Shown here: positions 37,060 to 46,795 of the stretch, one piece after another
Numbering within the stretch: position 1 is the first letter of the stretch
How the letters are laid out: every line of letters begins with the position of its first letter
Source of the DNA: Mycolicibacterium flavescens
GTDB lineage: Bacteria > Actinomycetota > Actinomycetes > Mycobacteriales > Mycobacteriaceae
DNA: 64,000 nucleotides
Assembly: GCF_001722335.1 (NCBI RefSeq)
Contig: NZ_MIHA01000002.1
Span: 248,001 to 312,000 of the forward strand
Direction: 5' to 3'
Program-made: the position numbers and the translations under genes
The notes under the pieces: model-generated
Databases searched by the model: none
Told to the model about the DNA's origin: nothing
What the model saw: the letters and a program-made list of their open reading frames with translations, nothing else

Positions 37060-37860
37060 CTACACGTCGATGATGCGGGCGGCTTTCGCGCGTGCGGTCC
37101 AGCGGCCCTCGTCGTAGCCGACCGTCACGGGGTGCGCGAACGCGGTGCTGACGTTCTCCGTCGTCACCGTCTGCCGTGCCGGACCCGCCGCCACCGTGCG
37201 CCCCTCGGCGATCAGCAGCGCGTGCGTCGTCGTCGTCGGTAGTTCCTCGAGGTGGTGGGTGACCAGGATCGAGGCCACATCGGGATGGGTGTCGTCGAGC
37301 GAGTCGAGGGTCTCCAACAACTGCTCGCGTGCGGCCACATCGAGGCCCGTCGTGGGTTCGTCGAGCAACAGCAGTTTCGGTTCGGACACCAGGGCGCGGG
37401 CGATCAGTGTGCGGCCGCGTTCGCCCTGCGAGAGCGTCGGCCATGCGGCACTCGCCTTGTGCGACAACCCGACCGCATCGATCATCGCGTCGGCCCTGGC
37501 GATCTCCGCGCCGCTCGGGGTGAACCGCATCGGGAGATCGATCGTCGCGGTGATCCCGGTCAGCACCACCTCGCGCACGGTCAGCGGGTACTGCAGCCGG
37601 TGGCGCGGGTTGACGTGCCCGATCGAGTGGCGCAGCCGGGCCAGGTCGACGCGGCCCATCTGCTCGCCGAGGATGTGCACCGTGCCGCTGGACGGGAACT
37701 GCACCGCGGCGCAGAACCCGAGCAGCGTGCTCTTGCCCGCGCCGTTCGGTCCGAGCAGTGCCCAGTGCTCGCCGGCGTGCACGGTCACCGAGATACCGTC
37801 GATGATCTGCTTGCCGTCGCGGCGGAACGTCACGTCGGCCAGCTCGAGAACCGGTGTCAT
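37060..37860 (-). CDS. ABC transporter ATP-binding protein
   Basis: 266 aa single ATPase domain. Walker A GPNGAGKSTLL near residue 37, Q-loop region HVNPRHRLQ, signature LSQGERGRTLIARAL, Walker B LLLLDEPTTGLD and H-loop VTHHLEELP. The pattern resembles ModF/YheS-like or cofactor-associated ATPases. No permease lies next to it. The ATG overlaps the stop of the peroxiredoxin gene by 4 bases (ATGA), so the two are coupled. It is convergent with hisI, with a 3-base gap. Substrate unknown. Confidence 0.85.
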   Translation of the reverse strand: MTPVLELADVTFRRDGKQIIDGISVTVHAGEHWALLGPNGAGKSTLLGFCAAVQFPSSGTVHILGEQMGRVDLARLRHSIGHVNPRHRLQYPLTVREVVLTGITATIDLPMRFTPSGAEIARADAMIDAVGLSHKASAAWPTLSQGERGRTLIARALVSEPKLLLLDEPTTGLDVAAREQLLETLDSLDDTHPDVASILVTHHLEELPTTTTHALLIAEGRTVAAGPARQTVTTENVSTAFAHPVTVGYDEGRWTARAKAARIIDV

Positions 37861-38324
37861 ACGCGTTGCCGCAACACCTCGAGGGCCTTGTCGGCGTGGC
37901 TGTCCATGTTGAGCTCCGACGCGATGACCGCCAGCACGGTGCGGTCGGTGTCGATCACGAAGGTGGTGCGCTTGACCGGCATGAACTTGCCCAGCAGCCC
38001 GCGCTTGACGCCGAACTGGGTGGCCACCGCACCGTCGATGTCCGACAGCAGCGGGTAGTCGAAGTTCTGCTTGCCCGCGAACTCGGCCTGCTTGTCGACC
38101 GCGTCGGTGCTGATGCCCACCCGGCTGGCGCCGGCCGCGGCGAATTCCGAAGCCAGGTCGCGGAAGTGGCAGGCCTCCTTGGTGCAACCCGGCGTCATCG
38201 CCGCCGGATAGAAGAACAGCACGATCGGCCCGCCGGCGAGCAGCTCGGTCAGGCTGCGCACCGTGCCCGTCTGGTCCGGTAGCTGGAAATCGGCAACTTT
38301 GTCACCCTGCTTCATGTGCGCCAC
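37857..38324 (-). CDS. bcpB: peroxiredoxin of the Bcp/PrxQ type
   Basis: 155 aa thiol peroxidase. The peroxidatic Cys47 and resolving Cys52 are in YPAAMTPGCTKEACHF, the atypical 2-Cys PrxQ arrangement. KQGDKVADFQLPDQTG starts the thioredoxin fold. It matches Rv1608c (bcpB). A second in-frame ATG three codons in (MKQGD) is an alternative start. Translation of the downstream ABC ATPase is coupled to it. Confidence 0.92.
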   Translation of the reverse strand: MAHMKQGDKVADFQLPDQTGTVRSLTELLAGGPIVLFFYPAAMTPGCTKEACHFRDLASEFAAAGASRVGISTDAVDKQAEFAGKQNFDYPLLSDIDGAVATQFGVKRGLLGKFMPVKRTTFVIDTDRTVLAVIASELNMDSHADKALEVLRQRV

Positions 38325-38387
38325 GCTACGCCGCGGAAGAGGAAAACCGTTGGCGCCGGTCGCGCCGGCCGTGCGAACCTGCGGGCG

Positions 38388-39089
38388 ATGTTCGCGACCG
38401 ACGGATACCTGAAGATCGAACGGGCGGCGCCGCGCGAGGTGGCCGATGCCGCACGGGCCCTGCTGTGGCGTCAGCTCGGGCTCTCACCCGACGACCCCGG
38501 GTCGTGGACCGAGCCGGTGCGCTGGGCCGCCGACATGACCGGCGCAGGTCCGTTCGGCGAGCTGGCCCGCAGCCCGAAACTCGCTGCCGCACTGGACGAT
38601 ATCTGCGGGCCGGGTGGGTGGCTGCCGCTCGGCGCGCTGGGCAACATCCCGGTGCGCTTCCCGGTCTCACCGCCCGATGACGACCGCGGCTGGCACATCG
38701 ACGCCAACACCCCGCTGCCCGACGGCTCGTGGGCGGTCACCGGGCGCCCGCACACCGTGCTGGTGCTGACCCTGCTCTCGGAGGTCGGTCCCGACGACGC
38801 CCCGACCCGGATCCGGGTCGGCTCGCATCACGATGTGGCCCGGGTGCTGGGGCCCGAACCGGTGGAACTGGCCGAGATGGGCCGCCTCGTCGACGAAGCC
38901 AGCGCCGCCCGGCCGGTGACCTACGCCACCGGATCACCCGGCGACATGTACCTGCTGCACCCGTTCACCGCGCACGCCGCCGACGAGCATCGCGGCAGCA
39001 CACCGCGGTTCATGGCGCAGTCGCCGGTCATGCTCACCGCGTCTGGGACACTTGACCCGTGCAGACCACCGCCAACCCGCTGGCGATAA
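38388..39089 (+). CDS. phytanoyl-CoA dioxygenase-like protein
   Basis: 233 aa with the Fe(II)/2-oxoglutarate dioxygenase facial triad: HxD in GWHIDANTP (about residue 104) and distal His in [14 protein letters not shown] (about 190), followed by an Arg that can bind 2-oxoglutarate. It starts with [14 protein letters not shown], typical of PhyH relatives. Substrate unknown. The last 31 bases overlap the trpE start, so the trpE promoter must lie within this gene. Confidence 0.78.
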   Translation: MFATDGYLKIERAAPREVADAARALLWRQLGLSPDDPGSWTEPVRWAADMTGAGPFGELARSPKLAAALDDICGPGGWLPLGALGNIPVRFPVSPPDDDRGWHIDANTPLPDGSWAVTGRPHTVLVLTLLSEVGPDDAPTRIRVGSHHDVARVLGPEPVELAEMGRLVDEASAARPVTYATGSPGDMYLLHPFTAHAADEHRGSTPRFMAQSPVMLTASGTLDPCRPPPTRWR

Positions 39090-40588
39090 CCACCTCCCGG
39101 GAGGACTTCCGCGCGCTGGCCGCCGGTCACCGCGTGGTGCCGGTGACCCGCAAGGTGCTCGCCGACAGCGAGACCCCGCTGTCGGCCTACCGCAAGCTCG
39201 CCGCCAACCGGCCGGGAACGTTCCTGCTCGAGTCGGCCGAGAACGGCCGGTCCTGGTCGCGCTGGTCGTTCATCGGCGCAGGCGCGCCGTCGGCGCTGAC
39301 CGTCCGCGACGGAGAAGCGGTGTGGCTCGGCACCACACCGCAGGACGCGCCCAGCGGCGGCGACCCGCTGCAGGCGCTGCGGGCCACGCTGGAGCTGCTG
39401 AGGACCGAGCCGGTGCCCGGCCTGCCGCCGCTGTCGAGCGGGCTGGTCGGGTTCTTCGCCTACGACATGGTGCGCCGGCTGGAGAAGTTGCCGTCGCTGG
39501 CCGTCGACGACCTCGGCCTGCCGGACATGCTGCTGCTGTTGGCCACCGACATCGCCGCCGTCGACCACCACGAGGGCACGATCACGCTGATCGCCAACGC
39601 GGTCAACTGGAACGGCACCGACGAACGCGTCGACTGGGCGTACGACGACGCGGTGGCCCGCCTCGACGTGATGACCGCCGCGCTCGGTGAGCACCTGCCG
39701 TCGACCGTGGCGACGTTCAGCAGGCCCGAACCGGTGCACCGCGCCCAGCGCACGGTCGAGGAGTACGGCGCGATCGTCGAGAAACTCGTCGACGACATCG
39801 AGGCCGGCGAGGCGTTTCAGGTGGTGCCCTCGCAGCGGTTCGAGATGGACACCACCGCCGACGCCCTCGATGTGTACCGGATGCTGCGGGTGTCGAACCC
39901 GAGCCCGTACATGTATCTGCTCAACGTGCCCGACGCCGACGGCGGGCTGGCCTTCTCGGTCGTCGGCTCCAGCCCCGAGGCGCTGGTGACGGTCAAGGAC
40001 GGCCGAGCCACCACCCACCCGATCGCGGGCACCCGCTGGCGCGGCGCCACCGAGGAGGAGGACCTGCTGCTGGAGAAGGAGCTGCAGAGCGACGAGAAGG
40101 AACGCGCCGAACACCTGATGCTGGTCGACCTCGGCCGCAACGATCTGGGCCGGGTGTGCCAGCCCGGCACGGTGCGCGTCGAGGACTACAGCCACATCGA
40201 GCGCTACAGCCACGTCATGCACCTGGTGTCGACGGTGACGGGTCTGCTGGCCGAGGGCAAGACCGCGCTCGACGCGGTGACCGCCTGCTTCCCGGCAGGC
40301 ACGCTCTCCGGTGCGCCGAAGGTGCGGGCGATGGAGCTGATCGAGGAGGTCGAAAAGACCCGCCGTGGGCTCTACGGAGGTGTGCTCGGCTACCTCGACT
40401 TCGCGGGCAACGCCGACTTCGCGATCGCGATCCGCACCGCGCTGATGCGCGCCGGCACCGCCTACGTGCAGGCCGGCGGCGGCGTCGTCGCCGACTCCAA
40501 CGGGCCCTACGAGTACACCGAGGCCGCCAACAAGGCCCGTGCCGTGCTCAACGCCATCGCCGCGGCCGAAACGCTGGCCGAGCCGTGA
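39059..40588 (+). CDS. trpE: anthranilate synthase component I TrpE
   Basis: 509 aa, converting chorismate with ammonia or glutamine to anthranilate. The N-terminal tryptophan feedback site [18 protein letters not shown] is intact at about 57-75. The chorismate domain carries [40 protein letters not shown] and [19 protein letters not shown] start at 39059; GACACT at 39047-39052 is a weak -10 six bases upstream. No trpG or trpD is present in the window. Confidence 0.96.
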   Translation: MQTTANPLAITTSREDFRALAAGHRVVPVTRKVLADSETPLSAYRKLAANRPGTFLLESAENGRSWSRWSFIGAGAPSALTVRDGEAVWLGTTPQDAPSGGDPLQALRATLELLRTEPVPGLPPLSSGLVGFFAYDMVRRLEKLPSLAVDDLGLPDMLLLLATDIAAVDHHEGTITLIANAVNWNGTDERVDWAYDDAVARLDVMTAALGEHLPSTVATFSRPEPVHRAQRTVEEYGAIVEKLVDDIEAGEAFQVVPSQRFEMDTTADALDVYRMLRVSNPSPYMYLLNVPDADGGLAFSVVGSSPEALVTVKDGRATTHPIAGTRWRGATEEEDLLLEKELQSDEKERAEHLMLVDLGRNDLGRVCQPGTVRVEDYSHIERYSHVMHLVSTVTGLLAEGKTALDAVTACFPAGTLSGAPKVRAMELIEEVEKTRRGLYGGVLGYLDFAGNADFAIAIRTALMRAGTAYVQAGGGVVADSNGPYEYTEAANKARAVLNAIAAAETLAEP

Positions 40589-41190
40589 TCAGGGCCGCCC
40601 AGCTGGGACTGGTGCTCGCCGCCGCGGGGCTGTGGGGGGCGTCGCGTTTCACCTGGGTGGACGTGACGTCGTTCGACGGTCTGGGCCAGCCCAAAACGGT
40701 CGGGCTGTCGGGCGGCACATGGTCGACGGCGCTGGTCCCGCTGGCGGTGCTGCTGCTGGCGGCGGCCGTCGCGGCGCTGGCGGTGCGCGGCTGGCCGCTG
40801 CGCGCGCTGGCCGTCCTGGTGGCGCTGACCAGCGCCGGGACCGGATATCTGGGGCTGAGCCTGTGGCTCGTCGACGACGTGGCGGTCCGGGCCTCGCACA
40901 TCGCCGAGGCGCCGGTCGCCGACATCATCGGCACCCAGCGGCATTACACCGGCGCGGTGATCACCGTGGTCGCCGCGGCGTTGACGCTGGCCTGTGCGGT
41001 GCTGATGGTGCGTGCGGCCCGACGCGAAACCTCGGGCGCGGCCCGGTACTCGCGCCGCCCGGCTGCCCGCCAGGACGATCCGGCCGAGGCGATGTCCGAA
41101 CGAGCCATCTGGGACGCCCTCGACGAGGGCTCCGATCCGACCCAGGATCCCACCCGGGATGCCGCCGATCCGGACAACAAGGGGCGGTGA
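40585..41190 (+). CDS. tryptophan-operon-associated membrane protein (TIGR02234 type)
   Basis: 201 aa with four hydrophobic segments (about 3-20, 45-65, 70-95, 118-140). The sequence includes [20 protein letters not shown] in the first loop and a hydrophilic C-terminal tail. It starts on GTG overlapping the trpE stop by 4 bases, so it is coupled to trpE. It corresponds to Rv1610 and to a family conserved between trpE and trpC in actinobacteria. The function is not known; transport or a membrane partner in aromatic metabolism is a guess. Confidence 0.85.
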   Translation: MIRAAQLGLVLAAAGLWGASRFTWVDVTSFDGLGQPKTVGLSGGTWSTALVPLAVLLLAAAVAALAVRGWPLRALAVLVALTSAGTGYLGLSLWLVDDVAVRASHIAEAPVADIIGTQRHYTGAVITVVAAALTLACAVLMVRAARRETSGAARYSRRPAARQDDPAEAMSERAIWDALDEGSDPTQDPTRDAADPDNKGR

Positions 41191-41264
41191 TCGCCGATGG
41201 CGCGATGGCGACTACCCTTCGTGGTTGAAGATCTGGTCATGTCGGGGGAAGGGAAGCGGCAGTC

Positions 41265-42083
41265 ATGAGTTCGGCAACCGTGCTCGACTCGATCATCGAG
41301 GGAGTTCGTGCCGACGTCGCGGCCCGTGAAGAACTCGTTCCGCTCGCCGACATCAAGGCCAGGGCCAAGGACGCGCCGCCGCCGCTCGACGTGATGGCGG
41401 CGCTGCGCGCACCCGGAATCGGGGTGATCGCCGAGGTCAAGCGCGCCAGCCCGTCCCGCGGTGAACTGGCCCCGATCGGGGATCCCGCCGACCTGGCCCG
41501 CGCCTACGAGAGTGGCGGCGCGCGGGTGATCAGCGTGCTGACCGAGCAGCGCCGGTTCAACGGTTCGCTCGACGACCTCGACGCCGTGCGGGCCGCGGTG
41601 TCAATCCCGGTGCTACGCAAGGATTTCATCGTGCGGCCCTACCAGATCCATGAGGCGCGCGCCCACGGCGCGGACATGCTGCTGCTGATCGTGGCGGCAC
41701 TGGAACAGCCGGTGCTCGAATCGCTGCTGGAGCGCACCGAGTCGCTGGGGATGACCGCGCTCGTCGAGGTGCACACCGAGGAGGAGGCCGACCGCGCGCT
41801 GTCGGCCGGCGCCACCGTGATCGGCGTCAACGCCCGCGATCTCAAGACCCTGAAGGTCGACCGGGACTGCTTCGCGCGCATCGCACCGGGCCTGCCGACC
41901 GACGTCATCCGCGTCGCAGAGTCCGGGGTGCGCGGGACGGCCGATCTGCTCGCCTACGCCGGCGCGGGCGCGGACGCGGTGCTCGTCGGTGAGGGACTGG
42001 TCACCAGCGGTGATCCCCGCACCGCCGTCGCCGATCTGGTCACCGCAGGCACGCATCCGTCGTGCCCCAAGCCTTCGCGGTGA
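41265..42083 (+). CDS. trpC: indole-3-glycerol phosphate synthase TrpC
   Basis: 272 aa monofunctional (beta/alpha)8 synthase, without a TrpF domain. [51 protein letters not shown] and VAESGVRG are the family blocks. GGGAAGGGAAG precedes the ATG. A 74-base gap separates it from the membrane-protein gene, with TACCCT at 41213-41218 as a possible internal promoter. Confidence 0.96.
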   Translation: MSSATVLDSIIEGVRADVAAREELVPLADIKARAKDAPPPLDVMAALRAPGIGVIAEVKRASPSRGELAPIGDPADLARAYESGGARVISVLTEQRRFNGSLDDLDAVRAAVSIPVLRKDFIVRPYQIHEARAHGADMLLLIVAALEQPVLESLLERTESLGMTALVEVHTEEEADRALSAGATVIGVNARDLKTLKVDRDCFARIAPGLPTDVIRVAESGVRGTADLLAYAGAGADAVLVGEGLVTSGDPRTAVADLVTAGTHPSCPKPSR

Positions 42084-42086
42084 CCC

Positions 42087-43346
42087 GTGGCCGATTTCGC
42101 CGGGCCTGAACTGCCCCGTTCCAGCGCGGCCGTGGCCGAACCGTCGGCGCACGATCCCGACGAGCGCGGCCACTTCGGCGTGTACGGCGGACGTTTCGTC
42201 GCCGAAGCGCTGATGGCGGTGATCGAGGAGGTCACGGCGGCCTACGAGAAGGCGCGCGGTGACCAGACGTTCCTGGATGAACTGGACCGGTTGCAGCAGC
42301 ACTACAGCGGGCGGCCGTCGCCGCTGTACGAGGCCGAGCGGTTGTCCGAGCACGCCGGGGGCGCCCGGATCTTCTTGAAGCGAGAGGATCTGAACCACAC
42401 CGGATCTCACAAGATCAACAACGTCCTCGGCCAGGCGCTGCTGGCGCGGCAGATGGGTAAGAACCGGGTGATCGCCGAGACCGGCGCGGGTCAGCACGGG
42501 GTGGCGACCGCCACGGCCTGCGCGCTACTCGGCTTGGAGTGCGTCATCTACATGGGCGCCGTCGACACCGCGCGGCAGGCGTTGAACGTCGCGCGGATGC
42601 GGTTGCTCGGCGCGACCGTGGTGTCGGTCGAGGCCGGCTCGAAGACGCTGAAGGACGCGATCAACGAGGCGTTCCGCGACTGGGTCACCAACGCCGACAA
42701 CACCTACTACTGCTTCGGCACCGCCGCCGGTCCGCATCCGTTCCCCACGATGGTGCGGGATTTCCAGCGGGTCATCGGGCTGGAGGCGCGGGCCCAGATG
42801 CTCGCACAGGCCGGCCGGTTGCCAGACGCGGTGACCGCGTGCATCGGCGGCGGCTCCAACGCGATCGGCATCTTCCACGCGTTCATCGACGATCCGAACG
42901 TGCGGCTGGTCGGCTACGAAGCCGCCGGTGACGGCGTCGAAACCGGGCGGCACGCAGCCACTTTCACGGGCGGCTCACCTGGGGCGTTCCAGGGGTCGTT
43001 CTCCTACCTGCTGCAGGACGAGGACGGTCAGACCATCGAATCCCATTCGATCTCGGCGGGTTTGGACTATCCCGGCGTCGGCCCCGAGCATGCGTACCTC
43101 AAGGACACCGGGCGGGCCGAGTACCGGCCGATCACCGACACCGAGGCGATGGACGCGTTCTCGCTGCTCTGCCGCACCGAGGGCATCATCCCCGCGATCG
43201 AGTCCGCGCACGGGCTCGCCGGGGCGCTGCAGCTGGGCCGGGAACTCGGCCGCGGGGCGATCGTGCTGGTGAACCTGTCCGGCCGCGGCGACAAAGACGT
43301 CGAGACCGCGGCGAAGTGGTTCGGACTGTTGGACGGTGCGCCATGA
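42087..43346 (+). CDS. trpB: tryptophan synthase beta chain TrpB
   Basis: 419 aa PLP enzyme. [14 protein letters not shown] near the N-terminus, the PLP lysine Lys109 in [33 protein letters not shown] and [12 protein letters not shown]. It combines indole with serine. GTG start 3 bases after the trpC stop; the stop overlaps the trpA ATG. Confidence 0.97.
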   Translation: MADFAGPELPRSSAAVAEPSAHDPDERGHFGVYGGRFVAEALMAVIEEVTAAYEKARGDQTFLDELDRLQQHYSGRPSPLYEAERLSEHAGGARIFLKREDLNHTGSHKINNVLGQALLARQMGKNRVIAETGAGQHGVATATACALLGLECVIYMGAVDTARQALNVARMRLLGATVVSVEAGSKTLKDAINEAFRDWVTNADNTYYCFGTAAGPHPFPTMVRDFQRVIGLEARAQMLAQAGRLPDAVTACIGGGSNAIGIFHAFIDDPNVRLVGYEAAGDGVETGRHAATFTGGSPGAFQGSFSYLLQDEDGQTIESHSISAGLDYPGVGPEHAYLKDTGRAEYRPITDTEAMDAFSLLCRTEGIIPAIESAHGLAGALQLGRELGRGAIVLVNLSGRGDKDVETAAKWFGLLDGAP

Positions 43347-44131
43347 GCCGGCTCGCGCCGCTGTTCGAGACGTGCCGTAACGAGGGGCGCTCGGCGCTGA
43401 TCGGCTATCTGCCGACCGGTTTTCCCGATGTCCCGACCTCGATCTCGGCGATGACGACACTGGTCGAAAACGGTTGCGACATCGTCGAGGTCGGCATCGC
43501 CTACTCCGACCCGGGGATGGACGGCCCGGTCATCGCCGCCGCGACGGACGTCGCCCTGCGCGGCGGGGTGCGGGTGCGCGACGCACTGGCCGCGGTCGAG
43601 GCGATCAGCAACGCCGGCGGCCGCGCCGTGGTGATGACGTACTGGAACCCCGTGTTGCGCTGGGGGATCGACGCTTTCGCTCGTGACCTGGCGTCGGCCG
43701 GCGGGCTCGGGCTGATCACGCCGGACCTGATCCCCGACGAGGCAGCGGAGTGGCTCGAGGTGTCCGAAACCCACGATCTGGACCGCATCTTCCTGGTGGC
43801 GCCGTCGTCCACGCCGGAGCGGCTGGCGATGACGGTCAACGCGTCGCGAGGTTTCGTGTACGCGGCCTCGACGATGGGGGTCACCGGCGCGCGCGACGCC
43901 GTTTCGAACGCGGCACCGGAGTTGGTGCGCCGCGTCAAAGAGGTGTCCGACATCCCGGTCGGCGTCGGCCTCGGGGTGCGCTCCGCCGAACAGGCCGCTG
44001 AGATCGGGGCGTACGCCGACGGGGTGATCGTGGGTTCGGCACTGGTGTCGGCGCTGCAGACCGGTCTCGACGCGGTCGGGGCGTTGACCGCCGAACTCGC
44101 TGACGGGGTGCGGCAGAGGATCACTGCGTGA
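43343..44131 (+). CDS. trpA: tryptophan synthase alpha chain TrpA
   Basis: 262 aa aldolase that cleaves indole-3-glycerol phosphate and channels indole to TrpB. The catalytic Glu and Asp are in [51 protein letters not shown] and the phosphate-binding [12 protein letters not shown] and GVIVGSALV are intact. It overlaps trpB and lgt by 4 bases each, so lgt is translated as part of the trp operon. Confidence 0.97.
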   Translation: MSRLAPLFETCRNEGRSALIGYLPTGFPDVPTSISAMTTLVENGCDIVEVGIAYSDPGMDGPVIAAATDVALRGGVRVRDALAAVEAISNAGGRAVVMTYWNPVLRWGIDAFARDLASAGGLGLITPDLIPDEAAEWLEVSETHDLDRIFLVAPSSTPERLAMTVNASRGFVYAASTMGVTGARDAVSNAAPELVRRVKEVSDIPVGVGLGVRSAEQAAEIGAYADGVIVGSALVSALQTGLDAVGALTAELADGVRQRITA

Positions 44132-46713
44132 CGACGACGTATCTGGCGGCGATTCCCAGCCCCGCTCAGGGTGTCTGGTACCTGGGTCCGATACCGCTGC
44201 GGGCGTACGCGTTGTTCATCATCGTCGGCATCATCGCGGCGCTGGTCATCGGTGACCGGCGCTGGGAGGCGCGCGGCGGTGAACGAGGCGTCATCTACGA
44301 CATCGCGCTGTGGGCGGTGCCGTTCGGTCTGATCGGTGGGCGGCTGTACCACGTGATGACCGACTGGTGGCGGTACTTCGGCGAGGGTGGCGCCGGGTTG
44401 GACGGGGTGTTCCGGATCTGGGACGGCGGTCTCGGAATCTGGGGTGCGGTCGCGTTCGGCGGTGTCGGCGCATGGATCGCCTGTCGGCGGCGGGGGATAC
44501 CGCTGCCTGCGTTCGGCGACGCGATCGCGCCGGGAATCGTGCTGGCACAGGCGATCGGCCGGATCGGCAACTACTTCAACCAGGAGCTGTGGGGCGGTCC
44601 GACAACGCTGCCGTGGGCGTTGGAGATCTACGAGCGCCGTGATGCGTCGGGTGCGCTGGACAACCTCAACGGTGTGTCGACTGGCGAGGTGGTGCACCTC
44701 GTCCATCCGACGTTCCTGTACGAACTGCTGTGGAACCTTTTGGTTTTCGCGGTGCTCATCTACGTCGACCGGCGGTTCAAGTTCGGCCACGGCCGGCTGT
44801 TCGCGATGTATGTCGCCGGGTACTGCCTGGGCCGGTTCTGGATCGAGTTGTTGCGGGTCGACGACGCCACGCTGATCGACGGGGTGCGGATCAACTCGTT
44901 CACGTCGACGTTCGTGTTCATCGGCGCGGTGGTCTACATCATGGTGGCGCCGAAGGGCCGTGAGGACCCGGCGACGCTGCGGGGTGACGTCCGCGACGAG
45001 GATCTGACCGAGGAGCTGGCTGCCGTCGGCGCGACGGCGGGGGTGGTCGCGGCGGCGAAAGCGGCTGCGGCGGATGAGGACGAGGCGACTAAGGAGATCT
45101 CGGCAGAGGATTTCGGCGCCGATGTCGCGGGTGTGCCCGCCGACTCTGTCGAGGAGGCCGAGGAGTTCGCGGTCGAGGGCGAGGACGACAAGGCGGAAGC
45201 CGTCGCCGAGGCCGAGGAACTCTCCGCGGCGGTCGCCGAGGCGCCCGCTGAAGAGATCGCCGAGGCTGAGGAGTTCGCCGAAGCCCGTTCGGCCGCTGAG
45301 GCGGAGGCCGGGCTCGGGGTGGTCGAGGGTGAGGAAGCCGCTGACGCTCTCGCCGACGCCGGAGAGGCACACGAGTCCGCGGTTGAAGGCGAGGCCGAGG
45401 CCGCCGAGCTGGCCGACGATGCCAACGCCGACGAAACCCCCGAGCCGGTCGCTGAATCGGAAGCCAGGATCGGCGCGGTCGAGGGCGAGGAAGCGTCCGA
45501 CGCGGCTGAGGCACATGAATCCGCCGTCGAAGGTGAGGCGGAAGCTGTCGAGCTGGCCGACGATGCCAACGCCGACGCAGACACTCCCGGCGAAGAAGCT
45601 GAAGCTGAGGCCGGCCTCGGTGCGGTCGAAGGTGAGGAAGCCTCCGACGCGCTCGCCGACGCGACCGAGGCACACGAGTCCGCGGTCGAAGGCGAGGCCG
45701 AGGCCGCCGAACTGGCCGACGAGGTCGCTGAGGCGCCGGCTGAGGAGATCGCGCAGGCTGAGGAATTCGCCGAAGCTGCAGAAGCTGAGGCCGGGCTCGG
45801 GGTGGTCGAGGGTGAGGAAGCCTCCGACGCGCTTGCCGACGCGGCCGAGGCACACGAGTCCGCGGTTGAGGGCGAGGCGGAAGCCGCCGAGCTGGCCGAG
45901 GAGGCCAGCGGTGACGAAACCCCCGAGCCGGTCGCTGAATCGGAAGCCGGCCTCGGTGCGGTCGAAGGCGAGGAAGCGTCCGACGCGGCTGAGGAGATCG
46001 CGGAGGCTGAGGAATTCGCCGAAGCTGGCGAAGCAGCTGAAGCTGAGGCCGGCCTCGGTGCGGTCGAAGGTGAGGAAGCCTCCGACGCGCTCGCCGACGC
46101 GACCGAGGCACACGAATCCGCGGTCGAAGGCGAGGCCGAGGCCGCCGAACTGGCCGACGATGCCAACGCCGACGAAGACACGCCTGAGGCGGTCGCTGAA
46201 GCCGAAGAACTGGCCGACGAGGTCGCTGAGGCGCCGGCTGAGGCGATCGCGGAGGCTGAGGAATTCGCCGAAGCTGGCGAAGCAGCTGAAGCTGAGGCCG
46301 GCCTCGGTGCGGTCGAAGGTGAGGAAGCCTCCGACGCGCTTGCCGACGCGGCCGAGGCACACGAATCCGCCGTCGAGGGCGAGGCGGAAGCCGCCGACCT
46401 GGCCGAGGACGCCGACGAGAAGGCTTCTGCGGTGCAAGGCGAAGAGTCCACCGACACCTTGGCCGACAATTCCGAGACAGATGACTCCGCGGTTGAAGGC
46501 GAGTCCGAGTCGGCCAAGGAAGCCAGCGCCGACGAGGTCGCTGAGGGGCCCGCTGCCGAAGGCGGGCTAGGTCCCGTTGAAGGCGAGGCGGAAGCCGCCG
46601 AGTTGAGCGATGAGGGCCGCACCGACGAAGCCGAAACTGCAACTCCCGCGGCACCTTCCACAGACTCTGGTGGTCGAGTTCGTCGCTGGTTACGCGGCCG
46701 TCGTAATCGCTAG
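44128..46713 (+). CDS. lgt: prolipoprotein diacylglyceryl transferase Lgt with a giant acidic repeat tail
   Basis: 861 aa. Residues 1 to about 277 are a complete Lgt with seven membrane segments: GRIGNYFNQELWG at about 144-157, HPTFLYELLWN, and GYCLGRFWIELLRVDD with the conserved Arg. It transfers diacylglycerol to lipobox cysteines. Residues about 278-845 are an Ala/Glu-rich repeat tail (see the repeat entry). The last 14 residues are basic (RVRRWLRGRRNR). The tail follows the last membrane helix and should be cytoplasmic by Lgt topology. Mycobacterial Lgt proteins often have C-terminal extensions, but this one is about twice the core length. GTG start overlaps trpA. Confidence 0.93.
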   Translation: MTTTYLAAIPSPAQGVWYLGPIPLRAYALFIIVGIIAALVIGDRRWEARGGERGVIYDIALWAVPFGLIGGRLYHVMTDWWRYFGEGGAGLDGVFRIWDGGLGIWGAVAFGGVGAWIACRRRGIPLPAFGDAIAPGIVLAQAIGRIGNYFNQELWGGPTTLPWALEIYERRDASGALDNLNGVSTGEVVHLVHPTFLYELLWNLLVFAVLIYVDRRFKFGHGRLFAMYVAGYCLGRFWIELLRVDDATLIDGVRINSFTSTFVFIGAVVYIMVAPKGREDPATLRGDVRDEDLTEELAAVGATAGVVAAAKAAAADEDEATKEISAEDFGADVAGVPADSVEEAEEFAVEGEDDKAEAVAEAEELSAAVAEAPAEEIAEAEEFAEARSAAEAEAGLGVVEGEEAADALADAGEAHESAVEGEAEAAELADDANADETPEPVAESEARIGAVEGEEASDAAEAHESAVEGEAEAVELADDANADADTPGEEAEAEAGLGAVEGEEASDALADATEAHESAVEGEAEAAELADEVAEAPAEEIAQAEEFAEAAEAEAGLGVVEGEEASDALADAAEAHESAVEGEAEAAELAEEASGDETPEPVAESEAGLGAVEGEEASDAAEEIAEAEEFAEAGEAAEAEAGLGAVEGEEASDALADATEAHESAVEGEAEAAELADDANADEDTPEAVAEAEELADEVAEAPAEAIAEAEEFAEAGEAAEAEAGLGAVEGEEASDALADAAEAHESAVEGEAEAADLAEDADEKASAVQGEESTDTLADNSETDDSAVEGESESAKEASADEVAEGPAAEGGLGPVEGEAEAAELSDEGRTDEAETATPAAPSTDSGGRVRRWLRGRRNR
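45288..46420 (+). repeat. coding repeats in the Lgt tail
   Basis: Repeated units built from AEAGLGAVEGEEASDALAD, AHESAVEGEAEAAEL and ADEVAEAPAEEIAEAEEFAE modules. The LGxVEGEEA-type motif occurs seven times (one copy IG) plus a degenerate eighth, and HESAVEGEAEA six times. At DNA level 45601-45720 and 46039-46158 differ at one base in 120, and 46000-46091 recurs 249 bases later at 46249-46340. Such identity in third positions points to recent duplication or gene conversion. Confidence 0.9.
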
Positions 46714-46774
46714 CACGAATCCGGAGCTATCCACAGGCGAGAAATTTTTGGTCGCCCAGGTCTGACCCCGCGGG

Positions 46775-46795
46775 TAGTATCGAATGTATGTTCGA
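46775..46795 (+). promoter_or_regulatory. -10 element and LexA/SOS-box-like palindrome over a leaderless start
   Basis: TAGTAT (46775-46780) ends seven bases before the ATG at 46788. Overlapping it is TCGAATGTATGTTCGA (46780-46795), which matches 11 of 12 fixed positions of the mycobacterial LexA consensus TCGAAC-N4-GTTCGA. The palindrome covers the presumed transcription start and start codon, so LexA would block initiation. Confidence 0.75.

Noticed and set aside
43501..46437. 978-codon open frame on the minus strand opposite trpA and lgt
   Set aside because: It is the shadow of the Ala/Glu repeat codons and the GC-rich trpA sequence. The plus-strand genes are recognisable enzymes, and the antisense protein is a Gly/Phe/Leu repeat followed by an Arg/His-rich tract with no family features.
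44934..46661. 575- and 521-codon minus-strand frames in the lgt tail (Ser/Ala-rich and Arg/Pro-rich)
   Set aside because: Both mirror the repeat in the antisense frames; composition follows directly from the sense codons.
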